Part shown: positions 35,347 through 50,552 of the stretch, one piece after another
Position numbering within the stretch: the stretch's first letter is position 1
Layout of the letters: each line of letters starts with the position of its first letter
NCBI GenBank assembly: GCA_030159075.1
Contig: BROG01000266.1
Coordinates: forward strand, 209,501-273,500
Length of the DNA stretch: 64,000 bases
Direction: 5' to 3'
DNA from: Atrina japonica
Lineage: Eukaryota > Mollusca > Bivalvia > Pterioida > Pinnidae
Made by a program: the position numbers and the translations under genes
Notes under the pieces: model-generated
The model's input: only the letters and a program-made list of their open reading frames with translations
Told to the model about the DNA's origin: nothing
The model's database searches: none

Positions 35347-35517
35347 TACAGTAAAACCTGTTTTGAAAGACCACTCCTTCTGCCACTGAAATGTGGTCTT
35401 ACAGGTCAGGTGGTCTCTCAAAAGAATTTCTATCTAAAGGATTACATAACTTCATGTAAGTGGTTTTCTGTATGTGGTCATTTCCAACAGTGGTCTCACA
35501 AGACAGGTTCTATTGTT
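35347..35517. mobile_element. family A MITE, variant closest to the 49-52 kb array
   Basis: TACAGTAAAACCTGTTTTGA at the left and CAAGACAGGTTCTATTGTT at the right. It contains GGTGGTCTCTCAAAAGAATT, AAGGATTACATAACTTCATG and, near its end, AACAGTGGTCTCACAAGACA, the sequence of the 33-bp satellite unit at 51840-52440. Confidence 0.85.
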
Positions 35518-39267
<3,750 letters not shown>

Positions 39268-39432
39268 TACAGTGAAACTTGTATATAAAGAACCCTTAAG
39301 GGACATAACAAAACTAGTCTTTAAAGGGAGGTTGTCTTTACATAGAGGCTAATTTGTACACAAATGGTACTATTGGGGACAGGAAAAAAATGGTCTTTGT
39401 ACACAGGTGGTCACTAAAGCAGGTTTTACTGG
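39268..39432. mobile_element. family B MITE, reverse copy
   Basis: TACAGTGAAACTTGTATATA at the left, AAAGCAGGTTTTACTG at the right. It sits a few bases from the family A element that starts at 39435. Confidence 0.8.
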
Positions 39433-39500
39433 AGTACAGTTGAACCTGTCTTGAAGGACAACTAATTTAGCTAAGGATATGTGGTCTCTCAAGACAGCCA

Positions 39501-39607
39501 GGACCCAGTTGCACAAAAAGTTGTTAGATTTAACGTGAAGTTAACCAATGTTAAACCAATGGGCTAACTGTAGGTTAAATATAACGATGTGTTGTGCAAC
39601 TGGGTCC
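39501..39607. mobile_element. 107-bp palindromic MITE nested in family A
   Basis: Ends GGACCCAGTTGCACAA and TTGTGCAACTGGGTCC are perfect 16-bp inverted repeats. Inside, GTTAACCAATGTTAAACC resembles its own complement. CCAGG can be read as a direct repeat around ACCCAG...CTGGGT, so the exact target duplication is ambiguous. Confidence 0.85.
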
Positions 39608-39644
39608 AGGTCTCTCAAGAGAAGTCATAAAGAAAGAGCTGTTT

Positions 39645-39731
39645 CGCTCATCAGCCCTGAAAAACAATGAACTCTTCTGTAAATCATTGATTGACCAGTT
39701 CAAATGTGTCTATATGGGCTGATTGGTTAAC
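39645..39731 (+). mobile_element. family C element nested in family A
   Basis: CTCATCAGCCCTGAAAAACA, TCTTCTGTAAATCATTGATT and GTTCAAATGTGTCTATATGG. Confidence 0.7.
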
Positions 39732-40000
39732 CAAGCTATTTCCTAAATGTGGATTTTCAAGACAAGGTGGTCTTTCATGGCAGTGGTTTCTGAAGGCAGG
39801 TTCCACTGTAGTACATTTAAGCCTGTAGAGGAAACATTGGCTACTATGTATAGACAAAGTGCACATTAAAGGAAACATTAACATCTATTATGTATAACTA
39901 TGTATAGCTGATCATGAAGTGCACACATTTTGGCTTGTGCTATACACACGGGCCAATGTACTAAGGATTCTTAAATGTATCACACCCACTTTTACATGGG

Positions 40001-40145
40001 ACCTTGAAGTCTGTAACTGACTGGTTACAGCATCCTGTTTTAAACCATGAAGTCTCTCACCTTTACTTACCATGTGTTCGAGCTCTGTTGGAACCTAAGC
40101 TGATTTTTGTGAGAAATTTTGCTGATTTACTTGCAGAATTACATG
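40001..40145 (+). mobile_element. SINE family G, 3' truncated
   Basis: TTTTAAACCATGAAGTCTCT, a B-box-like GTGTTCGAGCTC, then GGAACCTAAGCTGATTTTTG and GATTTACTTGCAGAA. Confidence 0.7.
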
Positions 40146-41520
40146 TATATATACATTTATTTTGTTGTCCACACTCTCAACTGTGAGAACCTTTCATGTC
40201 ACCAGTCAACATCAAGCCATTACAGGAAATTGGTTAGTTGATCAGCAGAATAAAAACACAGTTCTGAACTTTGGAAGATGAAAGTTGATAAGAATTTCCT
40301 AGGGATATTATATGTAAACATGCAATGTATGTATTAAACAGATAAGTGATGTAGGAATTGTTCATCCTTAGATATTGTCTAGTCAGGTCACATGATGAAG
40401 TGTCTCAGAATTGTTCTTTTAAAGGGAGGCTACTCTTTAATATAACCAATTAAATTGATTGGTGTCAGTTTTTGATTCCTATGTGTTTACCTTTGCTATC
40501 AGATAATATACATTTATTGTAAAACAATTTAATTTGGCAGAGTATATGTATATACATATTGTTCTGATGGCTGGAAACATCTTTTGCCTCATTTGAATAT
40601 GGCACTTTGAATATGATTGACTAATTTCAGTACATTTCTTGCGTTTATGTGTTTGTGCAGAAATCGCTGAAATTAAATGTGCACTAGCTGTAGAATGTCA
40701 CCTTTTATAGTTATTACTTTTCTGTATTATTCATCTTTCCACCCAGTCTGTGTTTGGTGTTTTTGTCTTTTTTTGCATCTTTTAATTATGTAATGTGTGT
40801 AAATAACATCAGAACTAGTAGCCAATCCTGTTAAGTGTATGAGGGACTACAGTTGTAAGTCTATAGATCACAGGTCACAAAGAAGATGATATGATAAAAA
40901 AAATAAACATGAGAAAGTCACAATAAATACATGATAACACTTAAATGATTTATTCTTAGCAGAAATATGCTGACATATATATTGTAAATCTGGTTTTATT
41001 TGTGAGAATTTTAATTACGCATAATCTTGCGAAAGCTCTCACACCCAAAAATAAAATGTTCACCTAATTTTCTAACCTGATACCGAAAGTGACACTGAAA
41101 GGCACATTTCAGTGGTCTTGGACTTGATTTTAGCCAACAGCAATAAAACACAGGGACAGGGTTTAGAAAACAGTTGATATTTATTGTGTGTTCACATCAT
41201 CACATGTGTTACACGTAGGATAACTTTTGTAATATTGATGTATGATAATATGACTGAGACAGCGGCTGAGAAAACGGTCCTTATGACATCCAATGAAAGG
41301 CGAAAAGACGATGAATTCTGTCTGACATTTTATGTCCAATTTTGTAGAATTTTGGCACTACAGACAAATAAGAGTTGCTCTCATCTGTGCCCATTCTCAT
41401 ATTGTTTACTTTTTAAATTCACATATGTTCAAGTTTCTAAAAACACAAAAATCACAAGTTTTCCCCCAAAATGTCCAGGACCCTTTTCTCAGCAGCTGAC
41501 TCATTATTATTATGTAGTAC
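40146..41520. other. no recognisable feature
   Basis: AT-rich DNA. Short ORFs near 41.2-41.5 kb lead into the array and have no recognisable domain. Confidence 0.5.
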
Positions 41521-42870
41521 ATGTATGATGAAATGGCCATACAAAATTGTTAGTATGATGAAATGGCCATACAACATTGTTAGTATGATGAAATGGCCAT
41601 ACAATATTGTTAGTATGATGAAATGGCCATACAACATTGTTAGTATGATGAAATGGCCATACAAAATTGTTAGTATGATGAAATGGCCATACAATATTGT
41701 TAGTATGATGAAATGGCCATACAATATTGTTAGTATGATGAAATGGCCATACAATATTGTTAGTATGATGAAATGGCCATACAATATTGTTAGTATGATG
41801 AAATGGCCATACAAAATTGTTAGTATGATGAAATGGCCATACAAAATTGTTAGTATGATGAAATGGCCATACAATATTGTTAGTATGATGAAATGGCCAT
41901 ACAATATTGTTAGTATGATGAAATGGCCATACAATATTGTTAGTATGATGAAATGGCCATACAATATTGTTAGTATGATGAAATGGCCATACAATATTGT
42001 TAGTATGATGAAATGGCCATACAATATTGTTAGTATGATGAAATGGCCATACAATATTGTTAGTATGATGAAATGGCCATACAAAATTGTTAGTATGATG
42101 AAATGGCCATACAAAATTGTTAGTATGATGAAATGGCCATACAACATTGTTAGTATGATGAAATGGCCATACAATATTGTTAGTATGATGAAATGGCCAT
42201 ACAATATTGTTAGTATGATGAAATGGCCATACAAAATTGTTAGTATGATGAAATGGCCATACAAAATTGTTAGTATGATGAAATGGCCATACAAAATTGT
42301 TAGTATGATGAAATGGCCATACAAAATTGTTAGTATGATGAAATGGCCATACAATATTGTTAGTATGATGAAATGGCCATACAATATTGTTAGTATGATG
42401 AAATGGCCATACAAAATTGTTAGTATGATGAAATGGCCATACAATATTGTTAGTATGATGAAATGGCCATACAAAATTGTTAGTATGATGAAATGGCCAT
42501 ACAAAATTGTTAGTATGATGAAATGGCCATACAATATTGTTAGTATGATGAAATGGCCATACAATATTGTTAGTATGATGAAATGGCCATACAAAATTGT
42601 TAATATGATGAAATGGCCATACAAAATTGTTAGTATGATGAAATGGCCATACAAAATTGTTAGTATGATGAAATGGCCATACAATATTGTTAGTATGATG
42701 AAATGGCCATACAAAATTGTTAATATGATGAAATGGCCATACAAAATTGTTAGTATGATGAAATGGCCATACAAAATTGTTAATATGATGAAATGGCCAT
42801 ACAAAATTGTTAGTATGATGAAATGGCCATACAAAATTGTTAATATGATGAAATGGCCATACAACATTGT
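41521..42870. repeat. 30-bp satellite, 45 units, almost invariant
   Basis: The unit is TAGTATGATGAAATGGCCAT followed by ACAAAATTGT, exactly 30 bp, with no indel over 1350 bp. Apart from the first two bases of unit 1, variation is confined to two places. Base 25 is A (21 units), T (20) or C (4: units 2, 4, 21, 45). Base 3 is G, or A only in units 37, 41, 43 and 45. ATGGCCAT is palindromic. Because 30 is divisible by 3 and the unit lacks stops in several frames, long ORFs open on both strands (plus: MMKWPYKIVS repeats); I do not regard them as genes. Confidence 0.97.
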
Positions 42871-43488
42871 AAAAAAATATCATTTGCTGCTTTGTGGTTT
42901 CACATACATGTAGGATTATTCTTTTTTGATTGGTTAAGAATCTGGTTATAAGATTTGCAGACATAATCCAGTTGATATAACTTGGCATGGTATTTGTTCC
43001 TACTTGTCAACATACATGTACCTACAGTATCCAGTGGGAAATAAAATACACTTCCTCTTAAGTCTGTCATAACCAATAAATAAATAGGATCAGTACTTTG
43101 ATGATCAAACTCCACCCCGCCAAGTGAAGTGGATCGGACAATAGTGAATGTTCCATTTCCAAGCTCTTGGCATATGAGTGAAATTTGAATGCCTCTGTGA
43201 TGAGGCTGAAACCTGAGGTCTCATGTTGTTGTAGGAATGTGAAGGATCCACCATTGTATCGCATAAGACAGCATCACCACCATTGTATTGGATAAGTCTG
43301 CATCACCACAATTGTATGGCATAAGTCTGCATCATCTCACAGTGTTTCAACTAGAGATTCTTCTCAGGCTGTTTTTGGTGTCTGCTTTTTTTTTTAAAAA
43401 AAGGCACTAAAATTGCATCTGTTGATTAAAAATTGGCACAAATGGAAATACATGTGTTTCTACACCACTTAAATATCATAAATGTATA
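42871..43488. other. no gene; short 31-bp repeat at 43240-43330
   Basis: CACCATTGTATTGGATAAGT with CTGCATCAC occurs about three times. Nothing else recognised. Confidence 0.5.
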
Positions 43489-43651
43489 TACAGTAAAACC
43501 TGCTTTAGCGAACGCCTGTGTATAAAGACTGTTTTTGCTGTCCCCAATAGTACATTTAGGTACAGATCAACCTCTATGTAAAGACCACCTCCCTATATAG
43601 ACCTGTATTTTTGGGTCCCTAAGGAGGTCGTTATATACAAGTTTCACTGTA
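43489..43651. mobile_element. family B MITE
   Basis: TACAGTAAAACCTGCTTTAG at the left, ACAAGTTTCACTGTA at the right, with GTCCCTAAGGAGGTCG inside. Confidence 0.85.
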
Positions 43652-43724
43652 TCCACTGTATAGGTATTTTATCTTTGTGTTGATTCAGTTGATGAAAATG
43701 GACTTGATGTAGTCTACTATAGTC

Positions 43725-43925
43725 ACAGATGTGCCACTAATTTTACTATCAGTGGGTAGACATATAAGGGACAGGGTAGTAGAGGAGCTTGTAAGACTTT
43801 GGGCAGGGCTAATAAAACTAAGGGCAGAACAAGGAACCCCGCTAAAACCCTCGAGCTGCAATAATACACTGACTTCACCCATAGCAAGTGACATTTCTTT
43901 TGAAGTGAACAGTGGCAGAACATGA
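43725..43925 (+). pseudogene. possible coding remnant, family unknown
   Basis: A plus-strand frame reads VTDVPLILLSVGRHIRDRVV, EELVRLWAGLIKLRAEQGTP, LKPSSCNNTLTSPIASDISF, then EVNSGRT and a stop. Base composition is less AT-rich than the surroundings and the residue mix is protein-like. The sequence just before is closed by a stop. TTTTACTATCAG at about 43752 could be a splice acceptor. It may be a terminal-exon relic or a transposon fragment; a chance ORF is not excluded. Confidence 0.25.
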
Positions 43926-44041
43926 AATAACAATTCCCACTAACAATATACTGCAAGCAGTAACACTTCAACCATTTTGTAAACCAATTTCATTTATTTT
44001 AAAATGCTAATCTGCTTCCAAAATGGGGAAAATGGATGATT

Positions 44042-44132
44042 TATCTTATCAACCCCTGAAAAACAATTATGTTGTCTGTAAATCAATGACTTAGAATAGT
44101 CCAAATGTGTCTTTAGGGGTGAATGAGTTAAT
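44042..44132 (+). mobile_element. family C short element
   Basis: CTTATCAACCCCTGAAAAAC, AATCAATGACTTAGAATAGT, GTCTTTAGGGGTGAATGAGT. Confidence 0.75.
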
Positions 44133-44784
44133 GATTTAGATTTTATTTCTTTGTGTAGGATGAATTGTTTTAATACTTGCATTTGCATCTTTTTGCAGCA
44201 CTAAATTCAGTGTAAACTTGGCATGTCTCATCCATTGTAATCACTTGTACTAACATGAATGTAACATGTTTATCACAATTATGTAAAGATCCTGGTTTTT
44301 TACGTAGTATGAGGGTGGTATATTGAAAACAGGCTTGTAGTCACTTGCTTTCCGCATGAGACAGGTATACTTGTCAAGCACGATGTCTGTGAAACCATTA
44401 ATCTATTGTCTGACCGATTCAAATTGGGAGCATAAATCTCTGGAATAATGCATTGATTTTTCCATCTTATTTCTGGTATATCTTGATATCTCTGTGTTTG
44501 ATGTAGTTGTTCAAAGCTGCCAATCAATAAACCCTTTTGTTATATTTCATTTACTTATAAAAAAGAAATAAATATTGTGAAACATGTAGACACTTAGTTT
44601 CTGATATATCATTTCTTAATTGAAATTCCTGTAGTTTAAAGAGGAATAAATAGTCTAATTATATTATGTAATGCCAGTTTATTTTGGGGTTAGTTCAGGG
44701 AGTAACATTTATACCAATATTGAATTACATAATGATGGAATTGTTTTGAAAATATAAGATTAGCTTGCTCTGTGGGAAGCCTTC
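44133..44784. other. no recognisable feature
   Basis: AT-rich intronic DNA. Confidence 0.5.
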
Positions 44785-45370
44785 AGGGATTTTTTGGCTT
44801 CCCAGGAAGCTTACAGATTATTTGGCTTCACAGGAAGCTGTCAGATTATTTGGTATCTCAGGAAGATAAACAGGAAGTGGTCAGATTATCTGGCTTTACA
44901 GGAAGCTGACAGATTATCTGGCTTCACAGGAAGCTGTCAGATTATCTGGTATCTCAGGAAGATAAACAGGAGGTGGTCAGATTATCTGTCTTTACAGGAA
45001 GCTCTTAGACTATCTGACTTCACAGGAAGCTGTCAGATTATCCAATGGCTTTGTATGATGTCAGATAATCTGGCTTTACACAACACTTGTCAGATTTTCT
45101 GGCTTCTCAAGAATCATTCAGTTTGCCTGGCCTCCCAGGAAGCTTTCAGTTTGATTGTCAGGCTTCTCAGAAATCATTTAGTTTGTCTGAATTCTCAGGA
45201 AGCTGTCAGATTATCCTACTTCTCAGGATGTTGTCAGAGTGTCTGAATTCTAAGCATGCTCTCAGATTATGTGGCCTCTCAGAAAGCTGTAAGATTATCT
45301 GGACTTTCAAGAATCCATTGTATTGTCTGATTTCTCAGAAAGCTGTCAATGTGTCTGGCTTCTCAGGAAC
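44785..45370. repeat. 28-bp minisatellite, diverged
   Basis: The unit is CAGATTATCTGGCTTCACAG GAAGCTGT. Some units carry an extended GGTATCTCAGGAAGATAAAC. Divergence increases toward the right end. The array lies about 200 bp upstream of the first KIF13 exon. Confidence 0.9.
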
Positions 45371-45572
45371 CATCTACCACAAGAAACATAGTCGAAAAGT
45401 TTTGATATGTTTGTCTGTATATACATGCAATTGACACACCTTTATGAAGATTGGAATTTTGACTTTAAAAGGTTGTTTTAATATTCCAAACCCTGTTATG
45501 TATTTGTAATATTTCCTCTTTTGTTGACTGGAAGCAGTCTTGTTCTCATTTATACTTTTTGCATCTTTTCAG

Positions 45573-45615
45573 TCCTCTTGATGGAAGTGGAACAGGAACA
45601 AGAAAACAACCAAAG
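45573..45615 (+). CDS. KIF13: kinesin-3 motor (KIF13/Khc-73-like), coding exon, 43 nt
   Basis: A kinesin-3 motor is a microtubule plus-end-directed ATPase that carries vesicle cargo. The exon follows a pyrimidine-rich acceptor (GCATCTTTTCAG) and ends at CAAAG|GTAAAT. After one leading base that completes a split codon it reads PLDGSGTGTRKQPK and ends on a codon boundary (phase 0). Joined to the exon at 56105 it gives ...RKQPK + TFAFDNCFWSMDE..., matching the KIF13A/KIF13B/Khc-73 motor N-terminus, where a variable loop ends in (K/R)xQPK or KPPK before FAFD. This segment lies between the first beta strands and the P-loop. The exon is too short to identify alone; the call rests on the join. Assignment to the KIF13 group is from memory of the family, not a search. 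Confidence 0.85.
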
Positions 45616-46228
45616 GTAAATATTTTCTGAGAGTCTTGGCCTCCATAAAACTTGACAATTGCTTTTCTAAACTGTGGCTGACCCTGAAATCTAAATGTAA
45701 TGGAATTTATTTTTAAATTTATTTCCCACTGCATTAATGTACTTCTCATTACTGTCATAGTCTGTACACCAATTTGGGAATTTATTTTTCATTTTTCTTG
45801 TAATATACATTGAGAATAGGGCTTAATATTGACCCAGTGTAAACTATAGAAAAGGCCTGGCTACAATGTACAGAGTGGCTAGAATTGAACAGGTGAGTGA
45901 TATAGACCCACGTCAATCTCGGGATTCCGCAGTGCTGTTCACAACACACATAACAAGTAGAAAACAATGACAATATGTGACGCAGATTTCTGATACTATC
46001 TTCACTATAGACAGTGTTCTATCTTTGTTATAACTGACATTATGAACTGTTGACTCCTTGCCCATCCTTGTCTCTGTACAGTCAAGCTTTATCTACAGTT
46101 CAATATATACACACCATAAAAGAGAGGATTTTTATAGACTTTTGATTCTTTTCCTGATTCTCAGCGTAATATAAAGTATGTAACATGATAAACACTTATT
46201 ATCATCAGATGTTTGAGATATACAACCA
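45616..46228. other. repeat relic at 45636-45800
   Basis: Resembles the 16566 relic (GACAATTG, CTGAAATCTAAATGTAATGG, CATTAATGTACTT, CAATTTGGGAA). Otherwise nothing recognised. Confidence 0.4.
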
Positions 46229-46258
46229 TATGCCAAAAGTTAACAGACATTATTTTTT
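46229..46258. mobile_element. fragment of a Tc1-like terminus left of the SINE
   Basis: ATGCCAAAAGTTAACAGACA resembles the terminal repeat at 46565 (TTGCCAAAAGTTTACAGACA). The fragment is cut by the SINE insertion. Confidence 0.6.
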
Positions 46259-46536
46259 GAGAGCTGTCCTGTCTCCGTGGTATCGTGCTTGATTCGCAAG
46301 CGGAGGAGCGCATGTTCGAGCCTCGATGGAGGTGGCTGGCTTTAGATGAGACAGTAAAAACCAAGGTCCCATGTCACAGTAGGTGTCGGCACGTTAAAGA
46401 ACCCTTTCTGCTCAATGGCCAAAAGTGCCAAGCATATGCCGAAATTTGAAGCTCTTCACCGGCATTTGGTGACATCTCCATTTGGGTGAAATGTTCTTGA
46501 GTGGGACTTTAAACAACAATACAACAACAACGACAG
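46259..46536 (+). mobile_element. SINE family H with 11-bp target duplication
   Basis: Diverged copy of the element at 34109: CTGTCCTGTCTCCGTGGTAT, CATGTTCGAGCCTCGATGG, GATGAGACAGTAAAAACC, CACGTTAAAGAACCCTTTCT, TTGAGTGGGACTTTAAACAA and an (ACAACA)n tail. CATTATTTTTT flanks it at 46248-46258 and 46537-46547. Confidence 0.85.
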
Positions 46537-46555
46537 CATTATTTTTTACTATATA

Positions 46556-47056
46556 CAGTCACTTGCCAAAAGTTTACAGACATTATTTCTATGCTATAAA
46601 CATGTATTTCATATAAAACCACATTTTTATATAAAAAAAAATAAAATAAGTATGAAGCTTTTTCATATCGCATTTGAATAGAATTTTCACTGTTAAAATG
46701 TTTCCAGCTATCATTGATTCTTTGGATGTAATTTTTTGCTTTGTAATTTTTAAGAAATTTGACAATTTAAACAAAATGTAAAGATTAAACATCACAAATT
46801 TAAAAGATTTATTTGTCTAAACAGAAAGTTTAATTTTTGTGATGAAAATTCCCTATTTGGGTAAGTAAATTTGTTATTCAGAAATTTTAAATCCAAATAT
46901 ATGATGAAACTATTTCAATTCTTTGTGAGACAGTGAAAATTCTATTGAAATGTGATAAGAAATGGCTTTGCAATATCTTTTTGGGAAAGAATTGTGACTT
47001 TATATGAAATATTTAGTAAAAAATGATAATGTCTGTAAACTTTTGGCAGGTCTCTG
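46556..47056. mobile_element. Tc1/mariner-like MITE, about 500 bp
   Basis: The left CAGTCACTTGCCAAAAGTTT then ACAGACATTAT is mirrored by the right ATAATGTCTGTAAACTTTTG GCAGG...CTCTG. TA flanks both ends, the standard target for this superfamily. The interior is AT-rich with no transposase. Inverted subterminal repeats (GTGATGAAAATTCCC, GAAATATTTAG) are weak. Confidence 0.8.
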
Positions 47057-47237
47057 TATATTAAATGTGGGGGCTTTTAGGTGTTCTCCAGATGACTGTT
47101 GTGTTGATGTGAATTTTGATTCTACATAAACATGTAAACTTCCAAATTGTTTGAAGAGTTGTATCATAACAGAATCAACTTTAAGTAATCTAATTTCTAA
47201 AGTAGTAAAACCTCTTTAATTCATCATTTTTTCTGGT

Positions 47238-47625
47238 GTCTGGGTAGCGCACTCGCTACCCACCAGTGCAACCAAGGTTCGACTTTTGATCGGACAGTGG
47301 AGTATGTGAGATGGTATTGTGGCAGAGTTAGTTATACAGTGTTCCTACTACATTACAATGTAGCTTGAGCTAATGGGGTTTTCCAGTTAGCTTGAGCGGT
47401 AGAGCACCAGCCTTGTAAACCAGTGGTCCTGGGTTTGATTCCATGCAGAGGCAGTATTTGTCTCTGTTACAATATAAAGGTTCCAAAGTAAGACTCATGG
47501 GTTTTCCTTAGGTACTCCAGTTTTCTCCCACAGCAAGCACTCCAAATGCCAACGTCAGAGCCAATGAAAAACAATTATATAAGTAGATGTAATTTATTTG
47601 TAAATCATTGTTAAATAAATAAAGT
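47238..47625 (+). mobile_element. composite SINE: family J around a second tRNA-like head
   Basis: 47238-47345 has GTCTGGGTAGCGCACTCGC, AAGGTTCGACTTTTGATCGG and AGTGGAGTATGTGAGATGGT, matching the family J head region at 55760-55830 (inverted). 47385-47470 is a different head, GCTTGAGCGGTAGAGCACCA with CCTGGGTTTGATTCC. The family J tail follows (TTTCTCCCACAGCAAGCACT, GCCAACGTCAGAGCCAATGA, AATAAATAAAGTTA). Confidence 0.7.
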
Positions 47626-47690
47626 TAAAATAATTGCCCCATATATACTTCTTACATGGGGATGCAGCTTTTAAAACACAATACTGATAA

Positions 47691-48484
<794 letters not shown>

Positions 48485-48794
48485 CACTGGGAAAGCGTTG
48501 TCACCTGTGAAAAAAACTTAAACCTTGGCTATATCTGTTGAATGAAATAGGATAATGTTCTGTGACCTTGACCTTTGACCCTACTTTTCAAAAATGTTGT
48601 AACATTGGCTGTCTCTTTAAACATCTAAGGAGTAGAACTTTGACATTGCACCTGTAATCCTTAATATCGACCCTGGTACCATGACCTTGTGACCTAGATA
48701 ATGTCATTTAAATAGTCATGGTGACATAACAGTTCAGTATCTAAGATAAAATGCTGTAACTGTCCACCTATGTCGTTTTCTGACAACTCTTGAC
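48485..48794. repeat. single-region relative of the 18.3-19.0 kb repeat
   Basis: CTTAAACCTTGGCTATATCT, GACCTTGACCTTTGACCCTA, ACATTGGCTGTCTCTTTAAA and TTCTGACAACTCTTG match that family, including its 3' end. Confidence 0.65.
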
Positions 48795-48988
48795 CCATAT
48801 TTGAACTCATCCATTTCAAAGAATGGTAAAGTCCACTGTCAGAATTCAGGACTGTATAATTTCGAATCCAAATTTCAAAATGATTTTACATTCAATATTA
48901 ACTTGTTCACCCCTGAATTATGACAGTGACCCATACAGTTTACTGATTTGGGTGAGTCTAAATGTAACCACAGGGGTTGATGCATTAA
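48795..48988 (+). mobile_element. family D element
   Basis: CCATTTCAAAGAATGGTAAA, GTCCACTGTCAGAATTCAGG, CACCCCTGAATTATGACAGT, GGGTGAGTCTAAATGTAACC, AGGGGTTGATGCATTAA. Confidence 0.65.
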
Positions 48989-49254
48989 TTTTTGGTGAAT
49001 CAATGGGGTATGTTATTTCAGTCTTCTTCAGTTCATATTTGAGATGAACAACAGTCAATTTTGATTAAACCGAAAACATAGAGTATAGCTATGTTAGTCA
49101 GTACTTGTGACCAAACATGTACCGTAAAACCTGTCTTGAAAGATCGCTCTTCTGTCCCTGAAAGTAGTTTTACAAGACAGGTGTTCTCTCAAAAGATCTT
49201 TAAATTAAAAGATTGTAACTAAGTGGATTTCAGATCTTGGTCTAACAAAAACAG

Positions 49255-50552
49255 ACTTGTCTTGTATGATAGTGACTTTCGAAAACAGGTGGTCTTGTAT
49301 GACAGTGATCTCACAAGATATGTGGTCTTGTATGACAGTGATCTCACAAGATATGTGGTTTTGTATGACAGTGATCTCACAAGATATGTGGTCTTGTATG
49401 ACAGTGATCTCACAAGATATGTGGTCTTGTATGATAGTGATCTTACTAGATATGTGGTCTTGTATGACAGTGATCTCACAAGATATGTTGTCTTGTATGA
49501 CAGTGATCTCACAAGATATGTGGTCTTGTATGACAGTGATCTTACTAGATATGTGGTCTTGTATGACAGTGATCTCACAAGATATGTGGTCTTGTACTAG
49601 ATATGTGGTCTTGCATGACAGTGATCTCACAAGATATGTTGTCTTGTATGACAGTGATCTCACAAGATAGTGTACTCACAAGATATGTGGTCTTGTATGA
49701 CAGTGATCTTACTAGATATGTGGTCTTGTATGACAGTGATCTCACAAGATATGTGGTCTTGTATGACAGTGATCTCACAAGATATGTGGTCTTGTATGAC
49801 AGTGATCTTGCTAGATATGTGGTTTTGTATGACAGTGATCTCACAAGATATGTGGTCTTGTATGACAGTGATCTCACAAGACATGTGGTCTTGTATGACA
49901 GTGATCTCACAAGACATGTGGTCTTGTATGACAGTGATCTCACAAGATATGTGGTCTTGTATGACAGTGATCTCACAAGATATGTGGTCTTGTATGACAG
50001 TGATCTCACAAGATATGTGGTCCTGTATGACAGTGATCTCACAAGACATGTGGTCTTGTATGACAATGATCTCACAAGACATGTGGTCTTGCATGACAGT
50101 GATCTCACAAGATATGTGGTCTTGTATGACAGTGATCTTACTAGATATGTGGTCTTGTATGACAGTGATCTCACAAGATATGTGGTCTTGTATGATAGTG
50201 ATCTCACAAGATATGTGGTCTTGTATGACAGTGATCTCACAAGATATGTGGTCTTGTATGACAGTGATCTCACAAGATATGTGGTCTTGTATGACAGTGA
50301 TCTCACAAGACATGTGGTCTTGTATGACAGTGATCTCACAAGATATGTGGTCTTGTATGACAGTGATCTCACAAAACAGGTGGTCTTGTATGACAGTAAT
50401 CTCACAAGATATGTGGTCTTGTATGACAGTGATCTCACAAGATATGTGGTCTTGTATGACAGTGATCTCACAAGATATGTGGTCTTGTATGACAGTGATT
50501 TCACAAAACAGTTGGTCTTTTATGACAGTGATCCCACAAGATATGTGGTCTT
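49255..50552. repeat. 33-bp satellite, left arm, about 39 units
   Basis: The unit is GATCTCACAAGATATGTGGT CTTGTATGACAGT. Each unit contains ACAAGA and TCTTGT as an inverted pair. CTTACTAGAT variants recur at spacings near 99 bp (49442/49540, 49709/49807), a hint of three-unit blocks. Truncated units lie at about 49595 and 49665. The 11-codon period gives long repetitive ORFs (YVVLYDSDLTR) that are not genes. Confidence 0.95.

Larger units (their letters stand above)
39435..39810. mobile_element. family A MITE carrying two inserted elements
   Basis: Outer ends TACAGTTGAACCTGTCTTGA and GGCAGGTTCCACTGTA belong to family A. The normal interior (about 180 bp) is enlarged by a 107-bp palindromic MITE and a family C element. 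Confidence 0.8.

Noticed and set aside
41521..42870. CRISPR array
   Set aside because: Units are contiguous with no unique spacers, no cas genes exist, and the DNA is clearly from an animal genome.
41452..42988. Long ORFs (about 470-490 codons) on both strands across the 30-bp array
   Set aside because: They arise because the 30-bp unit is divisible by 3 and lacks stop codons in several frames. Translations are a 10-residue motif repeated, on both strands, with no unique protein part.
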